Below are positions 54,234 to 64,000 of a stretch of 64,000 nt of DNA, one piece after another. Location of the stretch: positions 2,166,912 to 2,230,911 of the forward strand of contig NW_006763297.1 of the NCBI RefSeq assembly GCF_000218685.1. The letters run 5' to 3'. The notes under the pieces were generated by a model. It searched no databases and was not told the DNA's origin. It saw only the letters and a list, made by a program, of their open reading frames with translations. The position numbers and the translations under genes were made by a program. Origin of the DNA: Serpula lacrymans var. lacrymans S7.9. Lineage: Eukaryota > Basidiomycota > Agaricomycetes > Boletales > Serpulaceae. Within the stretch, counting starts at the first letter, position 1, and the number at the start of each line of letters is the position of its first letter.

Positions 54234-55391
54234 TTAATGGTGATCGCGTCCTAAAGCGCTGGTGATGACAAGCGGAAGGAACATTCCAGCAACAAGTAAC
54301 AACGTGCGTGACATCTTGCTGATGACATCAGGAGAGGACTCGGGTGAATGTTCAGAGACGGGCTGTAGGACCGTGGCCACATATAAGAATGTTCCGCCCT
54401 AACAAGTTGTAACAACAAGCATCAGCAACACAAGTGAAAGGATAAATTTCCGCCTTACACTGAAGAGGAGCGCAGAGCCTATCTGTATGTCGTCTTGCCC
54501 CGAGCTTATCAGATAGTACGTTGTATACGATAAGATTGCACCGATTGGTGTAGAAAGACTGAAAAATGTCAGATGCTTTCTGCACTCATCAAGGGGCAGC
54601 GACAAGGCAAGTAGTGATGTGGTCAGAGCAAGCGCGGTCGGTGCTAAATACTAGATTCAGTCAGCCACGTTCTTGTCGTTCAAATTCGGGATGGACACGG
54701 ACCTTTGTGGATAATAATGGCCAGAAAAACCACCAGTGATAGGTTAGGTGACTCAGAATGTAGTGCCGATACTCCCAGCGCGTAACCATCGACTAAGCCA
54801 TGTACCACGAGCCCTATTGACAATGGATACGCTCGCCGTATACTTTCGATATGGAGAGGACTGCGCGAGGGTCTAGAAGTGGATTGCGCCAAACCCTCTT
54901 CTTGTTCTAGTTCTTCTAGATCTATATCAAAGTGTACTTCAGTGTGTTGTCGAGAAGGCGAGCCCTGATGGGATAGAGGACGAGCGTGTGGAGCAGCATA
55001 TTGCTCTATGAACAGCATGAAAGTGAAACCCAATATCATGGATAGAGCGATGATGGAAGTCGGTACTTCATCAAGGTTATTAGCGACCGCAACTTCAATC
55101 CCTCTGAACAGGATCAGCTGTCGGTTGTGGTTCACAAAGGGACAGGAGAAATCACGCACTCTGGTATAATCACACCTAGTGCAGCTCCGACGAGAAGACC
55201 TGTCCCAAAAGTCGACAGTTTCGCCATATGATTCTCTAGAATCTCCATTATTCCAGGGGTCAGCAAAGTGATCATCAGATAATGTACGCACTTGATAACG
55301 TGAATGACATCGGAAGAATGCCTACTCCAAACGAGGCTACCCCCATAGCACAGGACATAACCAACAGATCTCGAAAAGCATTTGAAGACAT
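54234..55391 (-). CDS. ZIP-family metal transporter, SLC39A9/ATX2 type
   Basis: These ZIP proteins move zinc or manganese across Golgi or secretory membranes toward the cytosol. Exon 1 starts MSSNAFRDLLVMSCAMG at 55391 and includes FGVGILPMSFTLS. It joins NHMAKLSTFGTGLLVGAALG, then IIALSMILGFTFMLFIEQY, a short acidic His-containing loop (HTEVHFDIDLEELEQEEG), and the conserved metal-binding helices SIGLVVHGLVDGYALG and FLAIIIHKAPTALAL, whose His and Asp residues match the ZIP core. SALLFSGGTFLYVATV is the next span. It ends LGRDHH with the stop at 54234-54236. The total is about 310 residues with eight likely spans. The intron in IIHK|APT splits the codon for Ala. Confidence 0.88.
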
Positions 55392-55860
55392 CGTAAGCTT
55401 TGACTTCTAGTGGGAAATAGTTGAGGGTATCTTCTTTACCAGCGGGTAACTGGTGATACAGGTCTGAAATGCACTGATGTGTAGGACAGGAACGCGCCCA
55501 AGTTGAGAGGTACTACCGGTTGCTCTTGCACCAGTTGCAGAATACCAATTTGATCTACCAGGTGAAATCTTTACGTTATAAGCTTTAGAGAATCCTTAAC
55601 ATGCGGAAGTCGATGAGCAACACACAACGAGGCGATATGAAGCATGTCTGGAACAAAAGCTAGGCTATGGACGCCACTGGGCCACAGCGCCACTAAAGCT
55701 GTCCATACATTCATGATCAAATTTCGATACAAGATCGCAACATAATTGTGGCGATACAGAAATCGAACTGGTACTAGTATCGTTGGATATACACATTTGC
55801 ATTACATATAGAATCAGGCATACAAGCAATGTCCTGGACTGCGACATCCTTCCTTCAAAT
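55392..55860. other. Spacer between the ZIP gene and the dioxygenase array
   Basis: Should hold the ZIP promoter and the 3' UTR of the first dioxygenase. No gene is supported. Confidence 0.45.
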
Positions 55861-57038
55861 TCAAACCACAGCGATGGGGGTCGGATTGGAAGTAATCACG
55901 TTCTGAGCAACATTTGCCTTCGCTAATTCAGCGAGCCTCTTCTTCTCTTCTTCCAGCATCTGCTGTTGGATCTTCACCCTTAGAGGAACGACTTCGCGCC
56001 TTTCGGTCTTGATTTGGAAATCAAGTTTATCCACACCGAGGGCTTTAAGCGTTTTCTTCTCCACCAAGCTATAATCATCGGGATTCTCCCTGTTAAAATT
56101 GAACGGCTCCTTCAAAGCTACTGGAGGGTTCGTGATGACTCTTGGAATGCGCAGATGGTTCTTCGAAGCTGAGTGTAACATAAGAGGATGCAAGAGCACC
56201 ACGTCTCCGACTTCACCAGTGACTTCGACAAACTTATTACACTTTTTGACTTCGTCTGGGTGAGACCAGAAGTGGGGATCGTCCTTCGGATCCGCATAAG
56301 CTGAGGTAGACGGGGTAAAGCAGAGACGAGGCGTAGGTAGAACACCCTCTGGGTGGGCAGCAAGATACTGGGCAATCATGTCAATACCGTCTGGGCAGAT
56401 ATACGTGCCACCGCCACGCGGTTTGATATCGGAGTAAATAGGAATGACGAGCAAACCCTGCTCTGGCGAGTCAAGAAAATGAACCTAATATGGTGATCAA
56501 CTCAGTGACATTAGTATAGGTGATATGCACACTTACAAAGAAGTCACCGTCGACATGCCAGTTATCAAGGTCCTTGGGATGAAGAGATTCCTTCTGGCGT
56601 TCAAGCTCCTCAGATCCCAAATTGACAATGAACGAATCACCCCACCATCCACTCTTCTCAGAGATACGTTCCTCGCCACCGAGCAAATCTAACATGGCCC
56701 CCCAAGCCTACAGAAATATGAGGTATATTTCAACCAAAGAACGATAAGTTACCTTGGGAGCAAACGATGCCACATCTTCTCGGTTGTGCCATGGCATATG
56801 AATGCGGTCTTTGTCTGTAGGCCATGTTGACTTGTCATTCGGATCGCATCCTAGCCGAACCCACATATTCTTCGTCCATTCGTCCGACTTCTCCCTCGAG
56901 AATGCATCCTTAATTACGACGAATCCATTTTCCATAAAAAAGTCGATTTGCTCCGCTATTCAGAGAAACATGTCAGCGTACGCACTTGACCCTGAGCACA
57001 TAGTGCGTACGAGTGAGAGTCTTGTATCCTTCAACCAT
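55861..57038 (-). CDS. Phytanoyl-CoA-dioxygenase-like Fe(II)/2-oxoglutarate oxygenase, array copy 1
   Basis: Four exons, about 335 residues. A short exon (MVEGYKTLT) joins PEQIDFFMENGFVVIKDAFS, the usual start of this fold. The facial triad is visible: HVD in DNWHVDGDFF gives the first His and Asp, and His in VVLLHPLMLHSASKN gives the third ligand, followed by Arg in LRIPRV for 2-oxoglutarate. Between them, LDSPEQGLLVIPIYSDIKPRG and PEGVLPTPRLCFTPSTS form the core strands. The tail is a basic coiled-coil-like helix (KIQQQMLEEEKKRLAEL) ending NPTPIAVV, shared by all three copies. The substrate is unknown. It closely resembles copy 2 and shares all intron positions. A conserved promoter block lies at 57121-57147. 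Confidence 0.88.
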
Positions 57039-57120
57039 GGTGATTGCCTGTACGATATGCTGAGCAGTAAAGGTGTGTTATTGCGGGGAATGCGGGGTAA
57101 ATTCAGGTGCTCGATGAGAT

Positions 57121-57147
57121 CTATAAATGGGACCGGAGGAAAGTCGG
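57121..57147 (-). promoter_or_regulatory. Conserved core promoter block of dioxygenase copy 1
   Basis: On the minus strand it reads CCGACTTTCCTCCGG followed by an ATTTATAG TATA-like element, 83-109 bases before the start codon. Nearly identical blocks occupy the same place before copy 2 and, in diverged form, copy 3. A second shared element, TTTACCCCGC on the minus strand, lies about 53 bases before the start (near 57091-57101). Confidence 0.65.
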
Positions 57148-57924
57148 GCTTTGCTTACTAGACGTGATTCGGTCCGACTACCAAATTAAAGGTCACGCAC
57201 AGCGACTTCAAAGCTAATTGCACGGTAGAAGGCCCATGATCAAACCTTTTCACTGAGTTTGGGGATGAGCGGAATTCCGTGCCAACCATGGTATCAATTG
57301 AAGACCACGGGGACCAAAGACTCGGATTTGGCGCTTGGAAAAGTAGTGCTTACTATAATCAAGTCCATTGATAAGGTCAAAGACCGCGGAGGTCTTGCTG
57401 AAGGTGTTGGATAATTAGCAACCGCTCGCAGTACGCCTGGACTCAATGTTTGTGGGAAAAGCTGTCATACCATTGTATGCTTCACGAATACATTCCAAAT
57501 GGCTATCATAATATATGAGAATCGACTACCCGTTGGTCCAAGTACAAATTGAATGTTGAAGTCGAGCCTTGCAAACGACAACACTTCGTGATATAACTTG
57601 AAGCCTTGCCAGAGGTCGATTTTTGGTAGCGATTTCTACTTTCTTCTATGTAACACGAAACTTTCGATACTGTGGTCATATATCAGAACCAAAAAAACAA
57701 ACGGCAAGGTAGCAGCTGCTAGAGTGATTTTTGAGAGTACGAAGCTACTGTAGTGTCTAAATTGAAACTCCGCCAAGCTTTGGTCTGTCTGAGGTCTGAG
57801 ATTCAACTGTTACTTATCTTATCTCTTACTTATTCAGTTGATTAAGTTTATTCAAGGGTCAAGTACAAGTTGCAAGTGTTCATAGTGATACATAAATAAT
57901 AAATTGTTGATGTCCTATACTCCA
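57148..57924. other. Spacer between dioxygenase copies 1 and 2
   Basis: No gene is supported. It holds the distal promoter of copy 1 and the 3' end of copy 2. Confidence 0.45.
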
Positions 57925-59126
57925 TTACACTACAGAGATGGGGGTAGGGGCCATAGTGATTACGTTCGGAGCAACACTCGCCTTCGCTGAATCAGCTAGC
58001 CTTTGCTTCTCCTCTTCCAGCATCTTTTGTTGAATCTGTACTCTCAGGGGTACGATACTGCGCCTTTCGGTCGTAATCTTGAAGTCCAATCTATCCACAC
58101 CGAGGGCTTTGAGTGTTTTTTTCTCCACCAAGCTATAATCGTCAGGATTCTCCCTGTTGAAGTTAAACGGCTCCTTTAAAGATATACGAGGGTTCGTGAT
58201 AACTCTCGGTATGCGCAGATAATTCTTCGACGCTGAATGAAGCATGAAGGGGTGTAAGAGGATCACATCTCCAACTTCACCAGTGGCCTCCACAAAATTA
58301 TTACATTTCTTGACTTCTTCCGCGTGAGACCAGAAGTGGGGGTCGTCCTTCGGGTCCGCATAGGTCGACGTAGAGGGGGTAAAACAGAGGCGAGGCGTGG
58401 GAAGGACACCTTCTGGGTGTGCGGCAAGGTACTTCGCGATGATTGTAATGCCTTCTGGGCAAATACATGTGCCTCCACCTCGAGATTTGATATCGGAGAA
58501 GATGGGAGTGACAAGCAAGCCCTGCTCCGGCGAGTCAAGGAAATGCACCTAAGATTATCGGAATCGTCAGTCCAGTCCCACTAAAATGAGCAACATGCAA
58601 CTATACAAAGGAGTCGCCATCGACATGCCAATTATCAAGGTCCTTGGGATCAACAGGCTCCTTCTGCCGCTCGATTTCATCGGAGCCCAGATTGACAATG
58701 AATGAATCACCCCACCATCCACTTCTCTCAGCAATGCGGTCTTCTCCGCCGAGCAACTCTAGCATGGCTCCCCATGCCTGCATTAGATTAACGGCTGTCA
58801 AGTATATTATATTCTAGTAAAAATGACATTAAATTACCTTAGGGGCAAAATATGATACATCCTCTCGGTTATGTGATGGCATGTTAATGCGGTCTTTATC
58901 CTTAGGCCACGTCGACTTGTCATTCGGGTCGTACCCTAGACGCGTCCACATATCCTTCGTCCATTCGGCCGACTTTTCCCTCGAGAATGCGTTCTTGATT
59001 ACAACGTATCCATTCTCCATAAAGAAATCAATTTGCTCCGCTTTTCAGAGAAACAACATGTCAGCATATGCACTTGATGCTGAATATATGGTGCGTACGA
59101 GTAAGGTACTTGTATTCTTGGACCAT
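57925..59126 (-). CDS. Phytanoyl-CoA-dioxygenase-like Fe(II)/2-oxoglutarate oxygenase, array copy 2
   Basis: Same four-exon plan as copy 1. Exon 1 codes MVQEYKYLT and joins PEQIDFFMENGYVVIKNAFS. The metal ligands are in DNWHVDGDSF and VILLHPFMLHSASKN, with Arg in LRIPRVITNPR. It keeps GWWGDSFIVNLGS, PEGVLPTPRLCF and the terminal coiled-coil-like helix (QQKMLEEEKQRLAD), ending PTPISVV. All catalytic residues are intact, so it is probably active. It is nearest to copy 1, which points to a recent duplication. Its promoter block (59212-59238) is almost identical to that of copy 1. Confidence 0.88.
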
Positions 59127-59211
59127 ATTGACCAGCGCTCGTAAAATATACTGTGCAGAGCGAATGTGAAATACTTGTTGAGTGCAGGGTAAAGACAGCT
59201 GCTAGATGAGG

Positions 59212-59238
59212 CCTATAAATGAGGCCGGAGGAAAGTCG
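59212..59238 (-). promoter_or_regulatory. Conserved core promoter block of dioxygenase copy 2
   Basis: Minus-strand CCGACTTTCCTCCGG plus ATTTATAG, 86-112 bases before the start codon, matching copy 1 in sequence and spacing. The TTTACCCTGC element lies near 59181-59191. Confidence 0.65.
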
Positions 59239-60190
59239 GATCCTGCTCACCAGTATGTTCTCGGCCTAATGGTCTGGTCGATCACGTACAGTGGACTCGG
59301 TAGGTTGATAACTCATGACCAGACATTTCCCCTTCGTTTAGGGAGAAGCATAACTTGAATCTGCTCCAAGTGAGGGAAACCGTGGGATACCTTGAAAGGC
59401 ACGAGGACAGATGCTCTGAATTTAGCGCTTGAGATAGTAGACAACTTTGGGATGGGGATAAGGTCCGATGACACTGGCAACCTCCACAACCGAGGAAATC
59501 CCTCATGGATTTGATTTATGTCCAAGAGGTCTAGCACCAGCACAAGATAGGTTTGACTAGGATAGCTATCGTTGATACGAATCCAATTGATATGATGTAG
59601 CCCCCTGGAAACGATTCCCTATTATTGAGCAGCAGTCTGTGAAATGGAGACAAATAGTTCTTTTCTAGGTTTGACTCCCTGAAAGATTTCCGTTTTCAAG
59701 ATAAAATCAGGGATGCGGATAAACCTGGGAGTCGGGGTAGATAGAACGAGTCAAAATATTCCTGAGTAGACAACTGGCTGCCAACGCAAGTTTACAACCG
59801 GTTATGTTATGGTCAGAGTCACGGTTGGACTCATTGATAGGAGGAACGACTGTCTTCCTCCTAAATGGTATGCCTAGAGGAGACTAGGTTGGACTTGTAC
59901 GTGTCCCGTAATGTTCGAATTTGAAGTTGCAGCAGCTACGCCGTTGAGCGCTGAGTATGATTGCCCCACAATCGGCAATTAGACTCGGAGAAAATTACAT
60001 TTCGGGGATAACGGAAGGACCTCTCAGTCCTTGCGGTTGCAATTGAAACCGCAGTATAGACTCGAATCACATTCGTATAGCAATAGTCTTACAGAAGAAA
60101 TACATGGCTAATGGTACATCTCAACAAACATCCAGCTTTCTGATAAGGAAGAGAGATAATGATGTACATAAAATCTGTGAACAGATTAGA
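59239..60190. other. Spacer between dioxygenase copies 2 and 3
   Basis: No gene is supported. It contains a perfect short hairpin at 59839-59862 and the segment shared with 53921-53953. Confidence 0.45.
59839..59862. repeat. Short perfect inverted repeat (8-bp arms, 8-base loop)
   Basis: AGGAGGAA and TTCCTCCT flank CGACTGTC. The surrounding segment 59833-59864 resembles 53921-53953, where the left arm is imperfect. It may be a trace of a small dispersed element. Confidence 0.5.
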
Positions 60191-61365
60191 TCAAGCAACT
60201 TGAATGGGGGTAGGGGCTACGGAGATGCCACTGTTCGCGTTCTTGGCAGCAAGTTCTGCCAACCTCTTCTCTTCCTCTAACTTCAACTTATCCTTCATCG
60301 CTCTGCTCCTGGGCACGATCCTTCTCCTCTCAGTAGTGATATTGTAATCCAGTTTATCAACACCAAGAGCTTTGAGCGTCTTCCTCTCCACCAGACTGAA
60401 GTCGTTGGGATCCTCTCGACTGAAAATAAATGGCTCCTTCAAAGACACTGGCGGGTTGGTGATGATCCTAGGTATGCGAAGATGATTCTTTGAGGCAGAA
60501 TGGAGCATCAAGGGATGCAAGAGAACGACATCGCCGACCTCTCCAGTGATTTCAAAGAACTTATTACATTTCTTTACCTCCTCGAGATGAGAGTAATAAC
60601 CAGGATCGTCCTTGGGCTCGGTATATGTGGAAGTCGAAGGAGTGAAAGACATTCCAGTGGGAAGTACACCTTCGGGGTGAGCTGCGAGGTACTTCGCGAC
60701 CATGTCAATACCCTCGGGGGCAATGAACGTGCCACCTCCACGATGTTTAATCTCAGAATAAACGGGGATTACAAGGAGGGCTTGTTCCGGAGAGTCGAGG
60801 TAATGCACCTAGTTAGAATATTAGTTCAATCCAATACCAGGGGAGAGTGACTTACGAAGAAGTCACCGTCGACGTGCCAGTTGTCTAGGTCCCGAGGGTC
60901 AAGAGCGTCCTGTCTCTCTAATGCGTCTGTGCCAAGGTTGACTATGAACGAGTCGCCCCAGGATCCACTAGGCTGGTCGATGCGCTCTTCCCCACCTAGC
61001 AACTCCTTCATGATCTCCCAAACCTGCTCTACTTGAGAACGAATGAAGAATGTATTCATGACGGATGAATCACCTTTGGCGCAAAGCTAGCAACGTTTTC
61101 CCGTCTGTGCCAAGGCATGTGAATTCTTTCCCGATCCCATGTTGCCTTGTCATTAGGATCCAAACCCAGTCTGACCCAAATATTCTGAGTCCACTCTTCA
61201 GCTTTCTCCTTCGTAAATCCGTTCTTCACGATAATGAAACCATGTTCCATGAAATGGTCGATCTGTTCCGCTAAAACAAATGGAGAGCGGTTAAGCAGTG
61301 AACCCATAACGATAGAATAACTCGGCCAACAGACGTGTAAGGTGTTTGTATTCCTTGGTAGACAT
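60191..61365 (-). CDS. Phytanoyl-CoA-dioxygenase-like Fe(II)/2-oxoglutarate oxygenase, array copy 3
   Basis: Same exon plan as the other two but more diverged. Exon 1 codes MSTKEYKHLT, joined to PEQIDHFMEHGFIIVKNGFT. The metal ligands are in DNWHVDGDFF and VVLLHPLMLHSASKN, with Arg in LRIPRIITNPP. One residue pair is missing after PEGVLPT relative to copies 1 and 2 (TGMSFTPSTS against TPRLCFTPSTS). The C-terminal helix is altered (AMKDKLKLEEEKRLAEL) and ends PTPIQVA. The residues needed for catalysis are all present. It is probably the oldest copy or the ancestral-like one. Its promoter block is at 61431-61461. Confidence 0.88.
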
Positions 61366-61430
61366 CTTAGAGTCAATGAACTGGTTGTGATCGCGGTGTT
61401 TGTGGTTGCGGGGTAAAACGACGGATGCGG

Positions 61431-61461
61431 GGTATATGTAAAACGAGTGCGGCGGAATGTC
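61431..61461 (-). promoter_or_regulatory. Diverged core promoter block of dioxygenase copy 3
   Basis: Minus-strand CCGACATTCCGCCG followed by TTTTACATATACC, 66-96 bases before the start codon. It aligns with the blocks of copies 1 and 2 and keeps the order and the TTTACCCCGC element (near 61407-61416). Confidence 0.55.
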
Positions 61462-62047
61462 GGTGCTGGGCAGTCATATGAACGATCGATCCGAAGATAC
61501 CGAATAAGATTGTTTATTATAGCGTGTCCGAGGACGAGCACTGGAATAAAACAGTGATAAGCACTTATAGACTAACCTTTGGTGTAATCGACGTTGCGTA
61601 GCAGGGCCGCACCCCGACCTGTGTTTGAGCGAAGTATGAGATCATTGGTCAGTATAATGGCAGGTAATAATTTCAGCAACTATCAGCTCCCCAGAGCTAA
61701 AGCAAGTAAAGCCGTTTGCGTATGGTTCACAATCGCAAGTTATTTTTCAGCACATAGATGTCAGCTGATTTCTCCGAAAACAAGTCTCCTGATGATGATA
61801 GATGATACAACGTAATGCATTGATAGAGGACAAATATGAAGACGCGAAACTGGGAAAACATGTGATCTCTAACAGTAAGCAAGACGCGAAACCATTCAAG
61901 AAGGAATGCGGCTTACCAGACGTACAACACAACTAGTAGCACTATTGGAACAGAGTATTTAGCTGAAGGTTTTAATGAAACTCTCCTGGAATGGATCGCC
62001 AAACTCTACGAATGAAGATATGGATAAAAAAAGTATGAGAATTGTCG
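61462..62047. other. Intergenic region with unexplained spliceable minus-strand frames
   Basis: No gene is called. Minus-strand segments near 61655-61580 (LRSNTGRGAALLRNVDYTK before a GTTAGT donor) and near 61980-61910 (SAKYSVPIVLLVVLYVW before a GTAAGC donor) look coding-like but do not join into a convincing product. Confidence 0.35.
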
Positions 62048-62515
62048 TCAAAAGCCAAGACTTTCTCTCTGACCTTTTCGCAACTGCTCTGCCAAGGGAA
62101 TGTCAATAAAATCTTCCTTGTCCCTCCTCCCACCGTGCTCCCCTCGCGCCCATCCGCCGCCGCCGACACTGCTGTTACTTGCACCGATGCCACCGCCTCC
62201 AATGTTTGGATTTGAAGGGTCAGTTCCGGATCTTTTAGATCCCCCGAGTATACCCATTGCGTCCTCCCTCCTCCTTGTCTTAGCATCTCTATGCGAAGAG
62301 GCTGCACCAAAGCCAGATCCACCAGGTAAGCGCCGTTTTGATGAGCTGGACCCTGGAAGCATTGCAGATAGGTTGTTGTACATTTGGGAAGCAGTTGCAC
62401 CTAGTTGTACTTGCTGCTGCTGCTCTCGTAAGAGTTGGGTCAATTGATACTCATCAGGTGGTGGGGAGCCCGACGATTCTGAAGATATTGGGGAACCTGG
62501 TTCTGGAGAATTCAT
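62048..62515 (-). CDS. Gly/Ser-rich low-complexity protein of unknown function
   Basis: An open frame of 155 codons starts MNSPEPGSPISSESSGSPP. It has a predicted helix with a Gln run (YQLTQLLREQQQQVQLGA), a basic patch (RDAKTRRRED), Gly-rich loops (NIGGGGIGAS) and an acidic end (DKEDFIDIPLAEQLRKG). I recognise no family. A possible 3' intron, with a GTCTTG donor after QRE and a TTCGTAG acceptor, would replace the last four residues by KFGDPFQESFIKTFS and put the stop near 61966. It probably shares a promoter region with the divergent gene at 62793. A basic frame upstream (62731-62531) that ends AAG|GCAAGT could be a 5' exon, but no acceptor restores the frame. Confidence 0.5.
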   Translation of the reverse strand: MNSPEPGSPISSESSGSPPPDEYQLTQLLREQQQQVQLGATASQMYNNLSAMLPGSSSSKRRLPGGSGFGAASSHRDAKTRRREDAMGILGGSKRSGTDPSNPNIGGGGIGASNSSVGGGGWARGEHGGRRDKEDFIDIPLAEQLRKGQRESLGF

Positions 62516-62792
62516 TGGTGTATATTGGCTTTAGTGTAATCTGAGATGTCCAAAATGTCTTATAAAACAAAGGATGTCGTAGATAAGCTGAAACTTGCCT
62601 TGTGTTGATTGCGTTGACTCGGACTCGGAGGGACTGATAGACTTGGATTGCGCGCCACCGGGCACGTGCTTTCCGGAATTGTGCCGTAAAATTATCGCGA
62701 CGCGTCGTCGAAACGACGGCGTGTGTCCCATTCTTGTTTTTCAGGCTTGAATATCCCAGTGGTCTCTTTTACTTTGTTTCACGCTGCAGATC

Positions 62793-64000
62793 ATGTCTTC
62801 AGTACGAAAAACCATACGCTCCATGCGAATCTTGGCTCTTCCACTTGCTCGACCCAAAATACCGCCCGAGGCGGTGTCAAACCCGAATGCTATATACAAT
62901 CCAAACCGAATGTTAATTTACTATCATTTTCATCTCATTCCTTCAAGTACAAGCGGAACCCAAGAGAATGGTCAGTCTAGAATAAAACAGCTGATGACAC
63001 GAGCGTCAACCAAAGCTGCGGGTGTATGGGCTGGATTTGGAAAAGCACCCGAAGGAACCTGGAAGGTATTATTCACCTTCCCCTTCAACTGGCTTGCTGC
63101 TTTCTCACAAAGGATCGTGGATAACTGTTTTTGTGTCATAGTTAAAGACCTACGAGTACGGTGAACGCCTTGTCGACAGGATTGACTTTGAAGAGCTTGC
63201 TTTAAAGAGTGTTGACCCGTCCCTTGGGCCTTCTATACCACATCCTGACGTCACTGGGCAGAAATTAGAAGATTTACAAGAAGGTAGTAATATAGAAAAA
63301 AGTCAAGATGTAAGTAATATGATCCCTCGTAAACGAGTGATTTCATTTTTATATTGGTTATGGTGACTTATTGGTATCCTCTAGAATCACATTTCGCTCA
63401 TATACCCTCCATCTGTCTATACATCATTAACTACAACGGCTGCTTCTCAACTTACGCATCCTTGCATTATCCATCTTCGTGCCCTTCTTACCACTCGAAT
63501 ACCTCGACATCGTAGAGGGTTTTGGGCATGGATGATTATTGCTCCTTTCACGGCGCCTTTCATGCTTATCCGTGAGTTATTCTATCCTTAATATCTCGTA
63601 GGATTTGTCTTTCGTTGCGATTATGGCTCGGCATATGGATGCACCCCCTCTTTCGCTCGTTGGGCTTGAACAATCATTAAAATAATGTGAACATATCTAA
63701 TACATATTTGGCAGCTGTGATACCCAATCTTCCATTCTTCTTCTGTGTTTGGCGTTCATGGTCCCATTATAGAGGTAAGCACTCTTCCCTCATATAGTGG
63801 TCATTACGTTTTCACCGATATCGTTCACTGTTCCCATCACGATAAGCCTATCGAGCATCGCAATACCTCTCATCCCTTCTCGACCGTAATCTAATCGTAC
63901 CAAAACCAAGCGAGGAGCTTGATAGTTTATACTTGGCACATTCTTCTACTTTGCGCACTTCCCCAAAAACGCCGTCATCCACCCCATTACCTTTCGACAG
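62793..64000 (+). CDS. Mitochondrial K+/H+-exchange-related protein (Mit_KHE1 family), 3' end beyond window
   Basis: The N terminus (MSSVRKTIRSMRILALPLARP) is basic and resembles a mitochondrial targeting signal. After EGTWK an intron leads to LKTYEYGERLVDRIDFEELALKSVDP, matching the WK..Y.YG.RL.DRI..EE..LKS start of the family named after yeast proteins affecting mitochondrial potassium/proton exchange. Next come ISLIYPPSVYTS, HLRALLTTRIPRHRRGFWAW, a hydrophobic pair (MIIAPFTAPFMLIPVIPNLPFFFCVW) and RSWSHYR, joined to AYRASQYLSSLLD. The frame is still open at 64000, so the gene continues past the window. Transport activity itself is not proven for this family. Confidence 0.82.

Noticed and set aside
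55861..61365. Secondary-metabolite biosynthetic cluster
   Set aside because: The three oxygenases are paralogues with no synthase, cytochrome P450, transporter of that type or regulator beside them. The neighbouring ZIP gene is a housekeeping metal transporter.

Overview
The window reads as nuclear DNA of a filamentous basidiomycete, most likely an Agaricomycete. Almost every gene is broken by many short introns (about 50-60 bases, GT..AG). Protein-coding genes lie on both strands a few hundred bases apart, tRNA genes stand alone, and several proteins belong to fungal or basidiomycete families: a Cet1-type RNA triphosphatase, Pob3 without an HMG box, a basidiomycete 7-TM family and divergent homeodomains. 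No species is claimed. Exon joins were made by hand and have not been checked against transcripts.

Layout. 1-2190 holds decayed retrotransposons: the 3' part of a Copia element, a solo-like LTR with its own target duplication, and a Ty3/gypsy chromodomain remnant. 2626-11716 is PRP8, the core spliceosome protein, split by about 38 introns. 11717-15419 is gene-poor, with tRNA-Gly(GCC), an intron-bearing tRNA-Lys(UUU) and a three-copy 61-63 bp tandem repeat. 15420-26721 carries a 7-TM protein, a divergent homeodomain protein, a mitochondrial membrane protein, COX20, a Cdc25/Acr2-type rhodanese phosphatase, two tandem But2-like membrane proteins, VDAC porin and cofilin. 27031-40205 carries alpha-actinin, POB3 (FACT), an RA-PH signalling protein, a small unknown gene and a DCAF4-like WD40 protein. 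40385-45603 has a second divergent homeodomain gene, an amino-acid-transporter-like gene and an aquaglyceroporin. After 2 kb without a clear gene come a GCFC/PAXBP1-type splicing factor, a Rad60/Esc2-type SUMO-like protein, the mRNA 5'-triphosphatase and a ZIP9/ATX2-type transporter (47616-55391). 55861-61365 is an array of three phytanoyl-CoA-dioxygenase-like genes in the same orientation, sharing intron positions and a core promoter block. The window ends with a glycine-rich unknown protein and the start of a mitochondrial K+/H+-exchange-related (Mit_KHE1) gene.

Most genes are unrelated housekeeping functions with no operon-like logic. Local themes are RNA processing (PRP8, GCFC factor, RNA triphosphatase), actin (cofilin beside alpha-actinin, same strand) and mitochondria (VDAC, COX20, Mit_KHE1 and one unnamed membrane protein). 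The most unusual items are the three-gene dioxygenase array with its conserved promoter, two homeodomains lacking the usual helix-3 asparagine, and the nested LTR remnants. I found no convincing new multi-gene system.
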